A stretch of 64,000 nt of DNA from JBFJKD01 sp041600415. Lineage in GTDB: Bacteria > Pseudomonadota > Gammaproteobacteria > Pseudomonadales > Porticoccaceae. The notes under the pieces are model-generated. The model made no database searches. It was not told where the DNA came from and saw nothing but the letters and a program-made list of their open reading frames with translations. The position numbers and the translations under genes are program-made. The stretch is from the NCBI GenBank assembly GCA_041600415.1, contig JBFIKF010000004.1, positions 62,001 to 126,000 of the forward strand, given 5' to 3'. The first letter of the stretch is position 1. The number at the start of each line of letters is the position of its first letter. Shown here in pieces: positions 9,687 to 18,324 of this stretch.

Positions 9687-11465
9687 CTAACCAGATGGGT
9701 CCTGGCGCAACATTGTCTTGCCGGTGGCACCAACTGCATGGCTGGCAGCGATACTACCAAAGGTTATGGCTGGACCAAGGGTGGCTCCGCCGGCCCAATA
9801 GGCTGGGCCGGAGAACGAAGCGATGCAGTTGCCAGCGCCGTACAGACCGGGGATGGGCTTGCCCTCCGTGTCCAGCACCTGAGCGTGCCGGTTTATTTTT
9901 GGCCCACCTTTGGTATCCAGGGTTCCGGCCGCCATAATGACAGCGTAGTACGGCCCGGTGTCCGCAATCGGATGCATGGTTGCGTTGGGATAGGTGTTCA
10001 CGGGTACACCAGGGCCGAAAAAATGAAAGAATTGATCAATCGGTTGTGCGCCTCGGGAGAAATCACGATCGACGCCCGTTGTAGCCGCCTGGTTGAATTG
10101 CCTGATGGTGTATTTGAGTTGCTCAGAAAACTTATTGTGCAGGGTAAAACCCCCAGTATTACCCGCAATAGTGGCCAATTTTTTCTGTACCGTGGCAACC
10201 AACTCGTCCAACGTAGCTGCGCTCATAACGTGTGGCGCACTGCTGCCCGTTGGCGGAATGGGTGCAAAACCGGCAAACTGCTCTGCGGTGCGCTGATCGT
10301 AAATCATAAAGGACAGTAAATTCGGATAGCTGGCGCTGACGGGGTCCCAGGTGAAATGGGCCTGGGTACGTTCGTTGTAGACAAATTTTTCGTCAAAAAA
10401 CCGCTGACCATTGCGGTTGACTTGAATCATGCTGTCCCCTGGGGTACACCAGATGCCACTCGGAACACTGGGGTTTTCCAGCGCCTGTTCCAGCGGCAAC
10501 TGTGCCCACCACGCATTGTTCATATTACCCAGTTGCGCTCCGGCTTTAGTACCTATGTGCACAAAATCCCCTTCGCAGGTGGGTGCCGCGCAACCACCAA
10601 ACACCGGGCCTTTCAGAAAATCCGCACGCATCTGTGGATTGTGGGTAAAGCCACCCGTGGTAAATATCGCCCCTTGATGGGTTTTTATTTTATACAACGA
10701 GCCGTCGCGTTTTTGTGTGACCAGCCCGATGACTCGGCCGCTTTGATCCCGGATTAAACTCGTTGCCCGATGCCGTTTTTTAACGGGAATACGCCGTTCA
10801 CGCAGGGCCTGTGCAAAACGCCTGATCATCTCGGCACCATTGCCAATGGCGCCATCGGCTTGCACGGGCACCAGCGCGCGACCGCGGGGGGCTTTGTTTT
10901 CCGGTAAATGCGCAAAATAATCCGGCATAAACTGATCGCCACCCTTGAGCGCCATTAACTCCAGCGCGCCCTGTTTTTCGAGGTTCTCAACGACCTGATT
11001 GACGTTATCGTAGAACGCCTCCATCTGTCGGTAACTCGATTCCTGCGCACCGAAGAATTCGACGTCGGGGTTATAGGTTTGCGGAAAACTCAGCCGCACC
11101 ATATATTTGAGACAATCTTCACGCCGATCCGCGATGCCAGCCGCGCGCATAAAGCGATTATTAGGCACCCAGATACCGCCGACGGATTTAGCCGTCGTGC
11201 CGCCCAACGCTGGTGCTTTTTCAATAATCATCACGCTACTACCCAACTGGTGGGCGGTTAAGGCAGCGCTGCAACCCGCGGCCCCACCCCCCACCACCAG
11301 AATATCCACTTCATCATCCCAGGGTGCTACCGATTGTGATTGCGGCGACTCGTTCGCGCTGCCAGGTGAGTCGTAACCCGCTAGCGCGGTGGCCGCGATG
11401 CCAGTGGCAGCACCGCGCAAAAATCGACGTCGCGAAGGATCGGTTTGTTTTGATTTATCTTTCAT
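9687..11465 (-). CDS. Tat-exported FAD-dependent dehydrogenase (flavocytochrome c / ketosteroid dehydrogenase type)
   Basis: A 592-residue protein starting with a twin-arginine signal (SRRRFLRGAATGIAATALAG, residues 11-30), so it is folded in the cytoplasm and exported. The Rossmann motif VVGGGAAGCSAALTAHQLG is at about 58-76. C-terminal FAD motifs GLYGAGNCIAS and YWAGGATLGPAITFG match the fumarate reductase flavoprotein/3-ketosteroid-delta1-dehydrogenase superfamily. A GGGAG site precedes the ATG. The gene follows, on the same strand, a cytochrome c gene 155 bases upstream, suggesting the cytochrome accepts its electrons. The substrate is not determinable from sequence. Confidence 0.82.
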   Translation of the reverse strand: MKDKSKQTDPSRRRFLRGAATGIAATALAGYDSPGSANESPQSQSVAPWDDEVDILVVGGGAAGCSAALTAHQLGSSVMIIEKAPALGGTTAKSVGGIWVPNNRFMRAAGIADRREDCLKYMVRLSFPQTYNPDVEFFGAQESSYRQMEAFYDNVNQVVENLEKQGALELMALKGGDQFMPDYFAHLPENKAPRGRALVPVQADGAIGNGAEMIRRFAQALRERRIPVKKRHRATSLIRDQSGRVIGLVTQKRDGSLYKIKTHQGAIFTTGGFTHNPQMRADFLKGPVFGGCAAPTCEGDFVHIGTKAGAQLGNMNNAWWAQLPLEQALENPSVPSGIWCTPGDSMIQVNRNGQRFFDEKFVYNERTQAHFTWDPVSASYPNLLSFMIYDQRTAEQFAGFAPIPPTGSSAPHVMSAATLDELVATVQKKLATIAGNTGGFTLHNKFSEQLKYTIRQFNQAATTGVDRDFSRGAQPIDQFFHFFGPGVPVNTYPNATMHPIADTGPYYAVIMAAGTLDTKGGPKINRHAQVLDTEGKPIPGLYGAGNCIASFSGPAYWAGGATLGPAITFGSIAASHAVGATGKTMLRQDPSG

Positions 11466-11620
11466 AATCTACTCCCGGTTACCAATCCATTTCAGAATAT
11501 CTAATCCATCTTGTTTACAGGATGCTGGTATTAATTATGTTTCGCTGTGAAAAGCTTGATCTATTGTCTTTTGCGCCTGTGTCGGGCACTTCAGTCGCTA
11601 CCAAATTAGTCGCTACCAAA

Positions 11621-12082
11621 TCAGTTGTCCTCGGCACCACCGGTTATCCAGTTTACGATGATTTGTATATCTTTCTGCGCCAGCGGCCGGTAGCCACCCT
11701 CCGACAACGGCATACCCGAACCGAAGCCCCCACCGCGCACCTGAGTTCCGTGTAGCTTATCGATTAAATAACTTTTCTCTGGCGCGCCAGCATGCACACG
11801 CAGCCGAGCCGACTGCGTACTTTTTACGCCAACCAGATTCGGGTACGCCTCACTCTCCTCCAGCACCAGACCCGCCTGCGGTGCTTCGAGCATATGGCAC
11901 TGCACACAATAACTGTCGAAAATTGGCTGTACATCCAGCGCCAGAGAGGACTGGTTGTCACCCGCTCTCAGGCCAGGCATCGCGCACAACGCAAGGACAC
12001 CAACTACCCACCACCGCATTAGAAGTGACCGACCCAGAAGCAGGATACGCGGCGCGATCACTGCGCTAACCATTCGATGCAA
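11621..12082 (-). CDS. single-haem c-type cytochrome, periplasmic
   Basis: A protein of up to 153 residues with one haem site CVQCH (C59 to H63) and a probable distal Met124 in GSGMPLSEGG. Residues 22-41 (MRWWVVGVLALCAMPGLRAG) form a signal peptide. The start is unsure: TTG at 12082 has a GAGG just upstream, an ATG at 12073 and another at 12019 are alternatives, and the last would leave a conventional signal peptide. It sits between an HpaB-type gene (34 bases) and the FAD dehydrogenase gene, both on the same strand, and probably serves one of them as electron carrier. Confidence 0.75.
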   Translation of the reverse strand: MHRMVSAVIAPRILLLGRSLLMRWWVVGVLALCAMPGLRAGDNQSSLALDVQPIFDSYCVQCHMLEAPQAGLVLEESEAYPNLVGVKSTQSARLRVHAGAPEKSYLIDKLHGTQVRGGGFGSGMPLSEGGYRPLAQKDIQIIVNWITGGAEDN

Positions 12083-12116
12083 CTGCCCTCACCAATTTCA
12101 TTACTCAAGTTGTTGA

Positions 12117-13616
12117 CTATTTTTTGGTCAGCAGTTTATCCACTATCGCCTCGTAATCCATGCGTTTTGGGGAACGGTAAAACAATTGTTTTGCCAGTGC
12201 GGGATCTCCGGCGAAGAAGATTTCATAAATTTCCTGACGACCCCCAAATTCCGACGCTACCGCGTCCCAGGCCATTTTCATCACCTGTATGCGCTCCCGG
12301 GCAGACACCCCCGCACCGGACATATAGGTTTCCAAATCCTGGGCGATATCCGGGTTCGCGAAGTCCGCTTCGGTGGCGGTCAGCACCAGACTGCTGCTGC
12401 CCAACAGACGGATAACGTCGTTGACCTTGGTGTTTACCTGGGGGACAAAGAAACGCAACATGGCCCAGGCAACATTACTTTCCCCCGGCGAACCAAATAC
12501 AGCCATCAACTTGTGCGATATTGCCCCCAGGTCGAAACTGGAGTCGGTTTGGCGGGCCAGCTCCTGAACACTGCGGTTCGCAACTTCCACGGCGCAGGCA
12601 TCGATCAGGGCATCCGCCAGCTCGTTGAGTGCAATCAACTCCCCCAACATTTCCTGATAGCGTTGAATTTCGGAACGGCCAATCACGTTGGCCATTTTGC
12701 TCGCCAGGCCGGTCATAAAGCGCAGTTTGCCACGGCCCCGAATATTGGCCTGCAAACCCAGATAACCGGGATACATGGACATCATGGTGTTGTGGGCCAG
12801 CAAGTCACCGGCGACAAATACCCGCTCCCAGGGCACGAACATATTGTCGAAGACCGCCAGCGCATCACCCTCGTCATAGCGCTCGCTTAACGGGCGATCA
12901 TAGGTGCTGCGACCCCGGGCGTAGCTTTCCCGGGCAATAAATTTTAGCCCTGGCGTCGCCACTGGTACCGCAAAACTCAAGGCGAGTTTCTCCTCTCCCG
13001 GGCGACGCGGCATAAAAGCGCCCACGAACAATTCATCGCTGACCGGCGCCAGGGTGGAGAGCATACGGGCACCAGTCACATAAATTCCGGCGTCACTTTC
13101 CTTGACAATTTTCACCGTACCGGAATCCATTACATCCTTGCTGTAATCCCGTTTGGGGTCCACCAGGGTATGAGTCAGACAGACATCATTGTCCCGGCAG
13201 TATTCCCAGTAGGCGATGGCATTTTCACCAAACTGTTTGTCCTTGTGGCCGAGCACGTGGGGTGCAATCATCGCGATATCGGTCATAAACGCATTCATAA
13301 AATCCGGCAACCGGCCCATCAAACCAAAGGTCGCCTCCTTGCGTAGGGTTTCCCCTTCGACCCGCCGCTGTATCTGTTCGACGCTGGTGGCGATTTCAAA
13401 GGAATTGCTAACGGGCTTGCCGTCTTTGGGGGACGCGAAGGTGTAGATCGGTTGTAACTTGGGATCGTGAAAGGCATCGAAATGTTCTGCCATGGTGCGA
13501 ATAATACCCTGCAGAGGGGCGTGGGCAGTGACATCCCGCACCAACTCCCCGGCTATATACAGCGAGCGCCCGTCTTTCAATCCCTCAATGTATTGCGCGC
13601 CGGTGCGAATCCCCAT
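12117..13616 (-). CDS. 4-hydroxyphenylacetate 3-hydroxylase (HpaB) family protein
   Basis: A 499-residue protein of the HpaB fold (acyl-CoA dehydrogenase-like flavoenzymes). ATG at 13616 is chosen because AAGGAG stands 6 bases upstream; an in-frame start 24 bases earlier has no such site. Recognisable parts are MGIRTGAQYIEGLKDGR at the start, the N-terminal domain with NDVCLTHTLVDPKRDYSK, and the segment FDNMFVPWERVFVAGD in the middle. Family members hydroxylate phenols with reduced flavin from a separate reductase, or act as dehydratases; the iron-sulfur cysteine set of 4-hydroxybutyryl-CoA dehydratase is not evident. No HpaC-type reductase gene is adjacent. Confidence 0.8.
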   Translation of the reverse strand: MGIRTGAQYIEGLKDGRSLYIAGELVRDVTAHAPLQGIIRTMAEHFDAFHDPKLQPIYTFASPKDGKPVSNSFEIATSVEQIQRRVEGETLRKEATFGLMGRLPDFMNAFMTDIAMIAPHVLGHKDKQFGENAIAYWEYCRDNDVCLTHTLVDPKRDYSKDVMDSGTVKIVKESDAGIYVTGARMLSTLAPVSDELFVGAFMPRRPGEEKLALSFAVPVATPGLKFIARESYARGRSTYDRPLSERYDEGDALAVFDNMFVPWERVFVAGDLLAHNTMMSMYPGYLGLQANIRGRGKLRFMTGLASKMANVIGRSEIQRYQEMLGELIALNELADALIDACAVEVANRSVQELARQTDSSFDLGAISHKLMAVFGSPGESNVAWAMLRFFVPQVNTKVNDVIRLLGSSSLVLTATEADFANPDIAQDLETYMSGAGVSARERIQVMKMAWDAVASEFGGRQEIYEIFFAGDPALAKQLFYRSPKRMDYEAIVDKLLTKK

Positions 13617-13678
13617 GTTGTACTCCTTAATAGTTATCAACAGATTAACGGCCTGGTGACCGCCGCTGTGATTGTATT

Positions 13679-14569
13679 TTATTTAACCAATGATATCCCA
13701 AGGAGTAGCGGAGTTAATAATGTAACCAGCACATTTGCCCCGAGATATTGAGGGAAGCACCCAATGTTTTCCCCGTGTTTGCGCGCGCCATACAATGCAA
13801 ATACCGCCAGCGGCAGCGGCACCAGCGCGATTAAACTTTCACGGGGAAGCAGAGTCGTTGCCACCCCCCAGACAATCGTCACCGCTGCGGCAACCGCAAA
13901 CAGCCCATATATCAGATTGCTACGGTTCACTCCGTATGCAATGGGGAAGTTGTTGCGCCCTACCCATGTATCGGCCTGAATATCCGGGTACTGATTAAGC
14001 AACAACAAATTATTCACCAGAAAAAATGGCACGGCCGACACCAGCCATGCCAATGGCGTGTGCAATCCCTGTAGCACAACCTGGGTGCCCACCACCATCA
14101 GGATTCCCATACCCAGACCGGGGGCTATCAGGCATAGCAACGGGCGTCGATTAACCCATTCGGTGTAGGAAACGATTAACAGTAAACCCATAAGGCCTAT
14201 AGGCAGGATACCCGGCCCCGTCGTCCAGATAAAATACAGGCCGATACCTGCAGTGGCTAACAACGACGTTATGCCCACCATTAATACCACAGCCGCAGAT
14301 TCCGGGTTGCCAGGCAACGCGCCGCTGCCGCCGCTAAAAGGTGTCCTCAGGGTGGTTGCGTCCAGGCCGCTTTTGAAATCAAAATACTCGTTTAAAACAT
14401 TGACACTGATATGGGCGAACAACGCGCCCAGCAACGTCAACACCAGTAACAGCATGTCGATCTCGCCATAAGTCGCCACGACAATACTTGCGCCGAGAAA
14501 CACACAAACGGGACTCAGGAGCAGGAATGGGAGTCGCATGGATCGGGTAACTGCTTGTAATTTCACCAT
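13679..14569 (-). CDS. UbiA-family prenyltransferase, integral membrane
   Basis: A 296-residue protein with about eight or nine hydrophobic segments. The first aspartate-rich motif is NVLNEYFDFKSGLD (N60, D64, D70); the second is NQYPDIQADTWVGRNNFP near residues 192-210. Both bind the prenyl diphosphate through magnesium, and the second resembles MenA-type enzymes. The usual role is prenylation of an aromatic acceptor for quinone synthesis, but the gene is the first of a minus-strand cluster with HpaB-type, cytochrome c and FAD dehydrogenase genes rather than with men or ubi genes. The acceptor is therefore open. Confidence 0.82.
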   Translation of the reverse strand: MVKLQAVTRSMRLPFLLLSPVCVFLGASIVVATYGEIDMLLLVLTLLGALFAHISVNVLNEYFDFKSGLDATTLRTPFSGGSGALPGNPESAAVVLMVGITSLLATAGIGLYFIWTTGPGILPIGLMGLLLIVSYTEWVNRRPLLCLIAPGLGMGILMVVGTQVVLQGLHTPLAWLVSAVPFFLVNNLLLLNQYPDIQADTWVGRNNFPIAYGVNRSNLIYGLFAVAAAVTIVWGVATTLLPRESLIALVPLPLAVFALYGARKHGENIGCFPQYLGANVLVTLLTPLLLGISLVK

Positions 14570-14925
14570 CTAAGTTTGTTTTCCCGCATATCGATCAACC
14601 AGACCACCATCTCTGCCGTCAGCTGAGTGACCCGGATGGGTGACAGCTTAACATGGCCGCGCACACGGTCAGCCAGTTTTGGTAGCGGCACCCACAGGCG
14701 CTATACTGGCGGCAGATAGCGAATGGCATAGACATTGCCTGAGGTAATAGCGCGTCGGCAGCATGTTGGCGGATAAACGCACTCTGTTGCAAAATTTTTT
14801 AGCGTTTGCCGGTGTTGCAGGATGAAACCGCTTCGGCAAGACATGTTGCAAATCAATACCAATAACTATTTTCTTACATCTGTATCCGCTTTTTTCCACA
14901 ACCGGACTATTAACGGGATAGTGAT
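14570..14925. other. intergenic region between divergent genes
   Basis: These 356 bases separate the divergent UbiA-type and outer-membrane-barrel genes. I see no convincing gene here; small open frames have no ribosome site or family likeness. The stretch from about 14845 to 14920 is AT-rich and probably holds the promoter of the gene at 14926. No clear hairpin or known operator was recognised. Confidence 0.5.
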
Positions 14926-16218
14926 ATGTTTTTTGTCGAATACCATCTTCGTCAGTGCCTGTGCGCCGCGTTGCTTGTACTCATCGCTAGCACACCGCTC
15001 AGTGCCGTATCCGCGGAATCACCGATTCACGGCGAACTGATGATTTTTGCGGTTGATCATAGCCATCCACAATATAATCGTAATCTCGATGCCAGCTTTA
15101 TCGAAACTACCTTCAAGCTTGGCACCCAGTTGTCCCTCGGGGAACACCTTTCCGCTAACCTGCGCGGTGCGTTCGGCTCGGTATGGGGGCAATCTAGAGA
15201 TCTCACCTTCGTGCAGGACGAAACAGATGCCCTCCTCGACATATGGAATCTGGAGGGCAAAGGACTTTTGGGCGGCAGTTTCGGGTTTACGGTGGGACGC
15301 CAGGAGTTCGGATTCGGGGATGGCTTTTTGGTATGGGATGGCGTCAGCGACAAAGCCACGGTGTGGACAGCCGGTATGCGCTCCATGCCGGGGGTTCGCG
15401 TCAATTTTCAACAGGGTCCGTTGGATCTCACTCTGTTCAGCGCCCGCACCGACAAACCGATTCTGGTGCTGGACGGCTATCTCGGAGAGCACCACGGTAA
15501 AAGTCGCATACACGGTATACACCTCGCCATCGACGCTACTACCGCAGGCAATTGGGAAGTCGCGGCTTTTTTGCGGGATGACGATAGCGAAATACAGGCC
15601 GACACGCTGGCACTGAGTGTGCGCGGGGAGTACAACGCAAAACTGTTCCCGGCACTGACACTGACGGGTGAACTGGTCAAAGAGTCGGGAACGGTGCGGT
15701 TACTGCACGGTCTGCCATCGGCCAGCACGCAGGACCGCGATGCCTGGGGTGGTCACCTGGACGCCAGGTGGCAATTCTCCGCGCCCCTGCAACCCCACCT
15801 CAAAATCAGTCGCATTGTGATGAGCGGGGACGATCCCAACACCCGCGACTACGAGGGTTACGATCCCATGCTATTCGGCTGGGTGGACTGGGGAACCTGG
15901 TTCGTTGGCAGTATCAGCAGTTGGGAGGTTTTCAGCACCAACGAACGAGTTTCCCTGATTGAACTGGGTTTACAACCGAGTACCACCACCCGCCTGCGAA
16001 TACAGTTTTACGACATTAATCTCGATCGCGAGTGGAGCCCCGGCGCGGGACGCAACTGGTCCCGGGAAATCAATACCATTTTCGACTGGACGCCCCCGGG
16101 GCCGCGAATTTATGGCTTGGCAGTGAACTACGCACAACCACAAAGTGCCGCCAGAGCATTTGTGGGCGACGACCAATCCAGACTGGAACTGATGGTCTGG
16201 GTTATTTGGCATTTTTGA
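14926..16218 (+). CDS. outer-membrane beta-barrel protein, alginate-export/porin-like
   Basis: A 430-residue protein with a signal peptide (CAALLVLIASTPLSAVSAES, cleavage near residue 30). The mature part alternates hydrophobic and polar residues in the manner of a beta-barrel, contains TVGRQEFGFGDGFLVWDG and DATTAGNWEVAAFLRDD, and ends LELMVWVIWHF with the C-terminal phenylalanine expected for insertion by the BAM complex. The TxGRQE pattern is typical of alginate-export (AlgE-like) barrels. It is divergent from the UbiA/HpaB/cytochrome/FAD cluster and could be the uptake or export channel for that pathway, but nothing else ties them together. Confidence 0.75.
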   Translation: MFFVEYHLRQCLCAALLVLIASTPLSAVSAESPIHGELMIFAVDHSHPQYNRNLDASFIETTFKLGTQLSLGEHLSANLRGAFGSVWGQSRDLTFVQDETDALLDIWNLEGKGLLGGSFGFTVGRQEFGFGDGFLVWDGVSDKATVWTAGMRSMPGVRVNFQQGPLDLTLFSARTDKPILVLDGYLGEHHGKSRIHGIHLAIDATTAGNWEVAAFLRDDDSEIQADTLALSVRGEYNAKLFPALTLTGELVKESGTVRLLHGLPSASTQDRDAWGGHLDARWQFSAPLQPHLKISRIVMSGDDPNTRDYEGYDPMLFGWVDWGTWFVGSISSWEVFSTNERVSLIELGLQPSTTTRLRIQFYDINLDREWSPGAGRNWSREINTIFDWTPPGPRIYGLAVNYAQPQSAARAFVGDDQSRLELMVWVIWHF

Positions 16219-16283
16219 ATCGGGGTTTCATTTCTTGCGCCCAAAACGCAAAAACCCTCACAAGGGAGGGTTTTCTACGCTTT

Positions 16284-16374
16284 TGGCGGTGAGGGAGGGA
16301 TTTGAACCCTCGATACCGGATAAGGGTATACTCCCTTAGCAGGGGAGCGCCTTCAGCCGCTCGGCCACCTCACC
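16284..16374 (-). tRNA. tRNA-Ser (anticodon GCT)
   Basis: The minus strand gives a class II tRNA of 91 bases including encoded CCA. The acceptor stem GGTGAGG pairs with CCTCACC, discriminator G. The anticodon loop is CTGCTAA within the stem CTCCC/GGGAG, the anticodon is GCT, and a long variable arm (around TATACCCTTATCCGGTA) marks a serine tRNA. The T arm reads GAGGGTTCAAATCCCTC. It lies downstream of csrA in the same orientation, as in Pseudomonas. Confidence 0.97.
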
Positions 16375-16597
16375 AAATTTTTTAACTTACTCGAACCCTT
16401 TGATAACTCTTTGTCAGCTTCTCCGGGAGCGCCCTTGCCCCATCATATCTAATTAGGATGGCGAGTAATAACGCAGCCCGACCCACCAGAACAGCGCGCA
16501 TTTACGCAAAGCGGGCATTTTAACGAGGATTTTAATAATGGTTTTTAGTAACGAACTGTCCGTGAATTTCGAGGCGGGAATAATAGCATATCGACCG

Positions 16598-16626
16598 AAA
16601 AAACGAAGGGGCTAGATAGCCCCTTC
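16598..16626 (-). terminator. rho-independent terminator of csrA
   Basis: On the minus strand GAAGGGGCT-ATCT-AGCCCCTTC is followed by G and six T. The left arm lies in the last csrA codons and the stop codon, so the gene and its terminator overlap. Confidence 0.9.
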
Positions 16627-16800
16627 GCCTTGTTGCCTTTCCTGCTGGATGCGCTGGTAAATCTCCTCCCTGTGCACGGATACTTCCTTCGGGGCGTTGA
16701 CTCCCAGGCGCACCTGGTTACCTTTCACTCCAAGAACCGTTACAGTGACATCATCACCTACTACAAGCGTCTCTCCTACACGTCTTGTCAAAATAAGCAT
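16612..16800 (-). CDS. csrA: CsrA (RsmA), global post-transcriptional regulator
   Basis: A 62-residue protein that matches the family along its whole length: MLILTRRVGETLVVGDDVTV, then VLGVKGNQVRLGVNAPKEV and VHREEIYQRIQQE. As a homodimer CsrA binds GGA motifs in mRNA leaders and controls translation and stability. R44 and the N-terminal LILTRR strand, which form the RNA-binding surface, are conserved. AAGGAG stands just before the ATG. It lies downstream of lysC, but a hairpin at 16881-16914 in the 205-base gap suggests a separate promoter for csrA. Confidence 0.97.
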   Translation of the reverse strand: MLILTRRVGETLVVGDDVTVTVLGVKGNQVRLGVNAPKEVSVHREEIYQRIQQERQQGEGAI

Positions 16801-16880
16801 GCATCTCTCCTTTTAAACTGCAATATACCGCTTCATGCGGCCCTTCCAGGAATGTCGGCGATTGTTTTTGTTCCGACACC

Positions 16881-16914
16881 AAAACGCAGCAAAGAGACCC
16901 CTTTGCTGCGTTTG
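16881..16914 (-). terminator. probable terminator or attenuator after lysC
   Basis: A strong stem (AACGCAGCAAAG paired with CTTTGCTGCGTT, loop about 6 bases) lies between lysC and csrA. On the minus strand it is followed only by a short TTTT-GG, so termination may be partial and let some transcription run into csrA. Confidence 0.6.
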
Positions 16915-17005
16915 GTTATATTGTACCAACTATTCCATATAATGCCTAATTATTATGCAACAACTGGTGACTGCCGCGTCTCGTCAGGTACCCGCTGGCG
17001 GCCTG

Positions 17006-18238
17006 TCAGCCCTCCTGATCCGGCTGGTCAAGCTGAAATGAGGCGTGCAGGGCGCGCACGGCCAGTTCCAGATACTTTTCCTCGATAACTACGGTAATTT
17101 TGATCTCCGAGGTCGTGATCATCTGAATATTGATGTTGTGCTCCGCCAAACACTGGAACATTCTGGCCGCCACCCCGGCGTGGGAGCGCATACCCACCCC
17201 AACCAGGGCCAGTTTGGCGATATGATCGTCCGCAATCACTGACTTTGCGCCGAGGTCTTTGGCAATGCCTTCCAGCAGACCCCGTGCCGCATGCATATCG
17301 TTGCGATGCACAGTAAAGGTCAGCGACGTGGAACCATCTTCCGACACGTTCTGCACAATGACGTCGACTTCGATATTAGCCTCACTGACGGGACCCAGAA
17401 TACGATAGGCAACACCCGGTGTATCCGGCACTCCCTGAATGGTCAACTTGGCTTCGTCGCGATTAAATGCGATGCCTGAAACAACCGGTTTTTCCATCGT
17501 ATCGTCATCCTCAAGAGTAATCAGCGTGCCGGGGCCTTCCACAAAGCTGGATAGCACCCGCAGCGGGACTTTGTATTTACCCGCAAATTCAACGGAGCGA
17601 ATCTGCAATACCTTGGAGCCCTGGCTGGCCATTTCCAGCATTTCTTCAAAGGTAATTTGATTCAGTCGCCGCGCCTCCGGCACCACCCGTGGATCGGTGG
17701 TATAGACGCCGTCCACATCGGTATAAATCTGACATTCGTCGGCCTTAAGTGCGGCCGCCAGCGCCACACCGGTGGTGTCGGAACCACCCCGCCCCAGGGT
17801 AGTGATATTGCCATCGCCATCGACCCCCTGAAACCCGGCCACAACCACCACATTACCGGAGGCAAGATCTGCGCGCATACGATCCACATCGATATCTTCG
17901 ATGCGCGCCTTGGTGTGCACACTGTCCGTCAGAATGCGCACCTGGCCACCGGTGTAGGAGCGGGCCGGACACCCACGTGCATTCAGGGCCATGCTCAGCA
18001 GCGCAATCGTGACCTGCTCGCCGGTGGCGACCAGTACGTCGAGCTCCCGTGGCGTAGGGTTTTCCATGGTTTCTTTGGCCAGCGCGATCAGCCGATTGGT
18101 CTCTCCGCTCATGGCCGACACCACCACCACAATATCGTCGCCGCGGGTGCGAAACGCCGCTATTTTTTCCGCCACGGCACCAATACGCTCTACGCTGCCC
18201 ACGGACGTACCGCCATATTTTTGTACGATTAAACTCAT
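17006..18238 (-). CDS. lysC: aspartokinase
   Basis: A 410-residue aspartate kinase that phosphorylates aspartate as the first step to lysine, threonine, methionine and diaminopimelate. The start MSLIVQKYGGTSVGSVERI carries the ATP-binding KxGGTS motif. GRGGSDTTGVALAAALKADECQIYTDVDGVYT follows near residues 150-180. Two C-terminal ACT domains (KLTIQGVPDTPGVAYRIL and KLALVGVGMRSHAGVAARMF) provide amino-acid feedback control. The length and domain order are those of the monofunctional lysine-sensitive type. It lies 86 bases after alaS; a GC hairpin (18261-18277) without a T-run is in the gap. Confidence 0.95.
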   Translation of the reverse strand: MSLIVQKYGGTSVGSVERIGAVAEKIAAFRTRGDDIVVVVSAMSGETNRLIALAKETMENPTPRELDVLVATGEQVTIALLSMALNARGCPARSYTGGQVRILTDSVHTKARIEDIDVDRMRADLASGNVVVVAGFQGVDGDGNITTLGRGGSDTTGVALAAALKADECQIYTDVDGVYTTDPRVVPEARRLNQITFEEMLEMASQGSKVLQIRSVEFAGKYKVPLRVLSSFVEGPGTLITLEDDDTMEKPVVSGIAFNRDEAKLTIQGVPDTPGVAYRILGPVSEANIEVDVIVQNVSEDGSTSLTFTVHRNDMHAARGLLEGIAKDLGAKSVIADDHIAKLALVGVGMRSHAGVAARMFQCLAEHNINIQMITTSEIKITVVIEEKYLELAVRALHASFQLDQPDQEG

Positions 18239-18324
18239 TGCTCAATCCATTAATAAACTGGCCCCGCTGCGCGGGGCGCAAATTTAACATTTTTTCCGGG
18301 GGAAACGAACCGATCAGCCGAAAT

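Noticed and set aside
14669..14899. Minus-strand 76-codon frame upstream of the barrel gene
   Set aside because: No ribosome site, no recognisable domain and unusual composition; more likely chance.
18261..18277. GC-rich hairpin between alaS and lysC
   Set aside because: The stem GCCCCG/CGGGGC has no following T-run on either strand, so it is not called a terminator.
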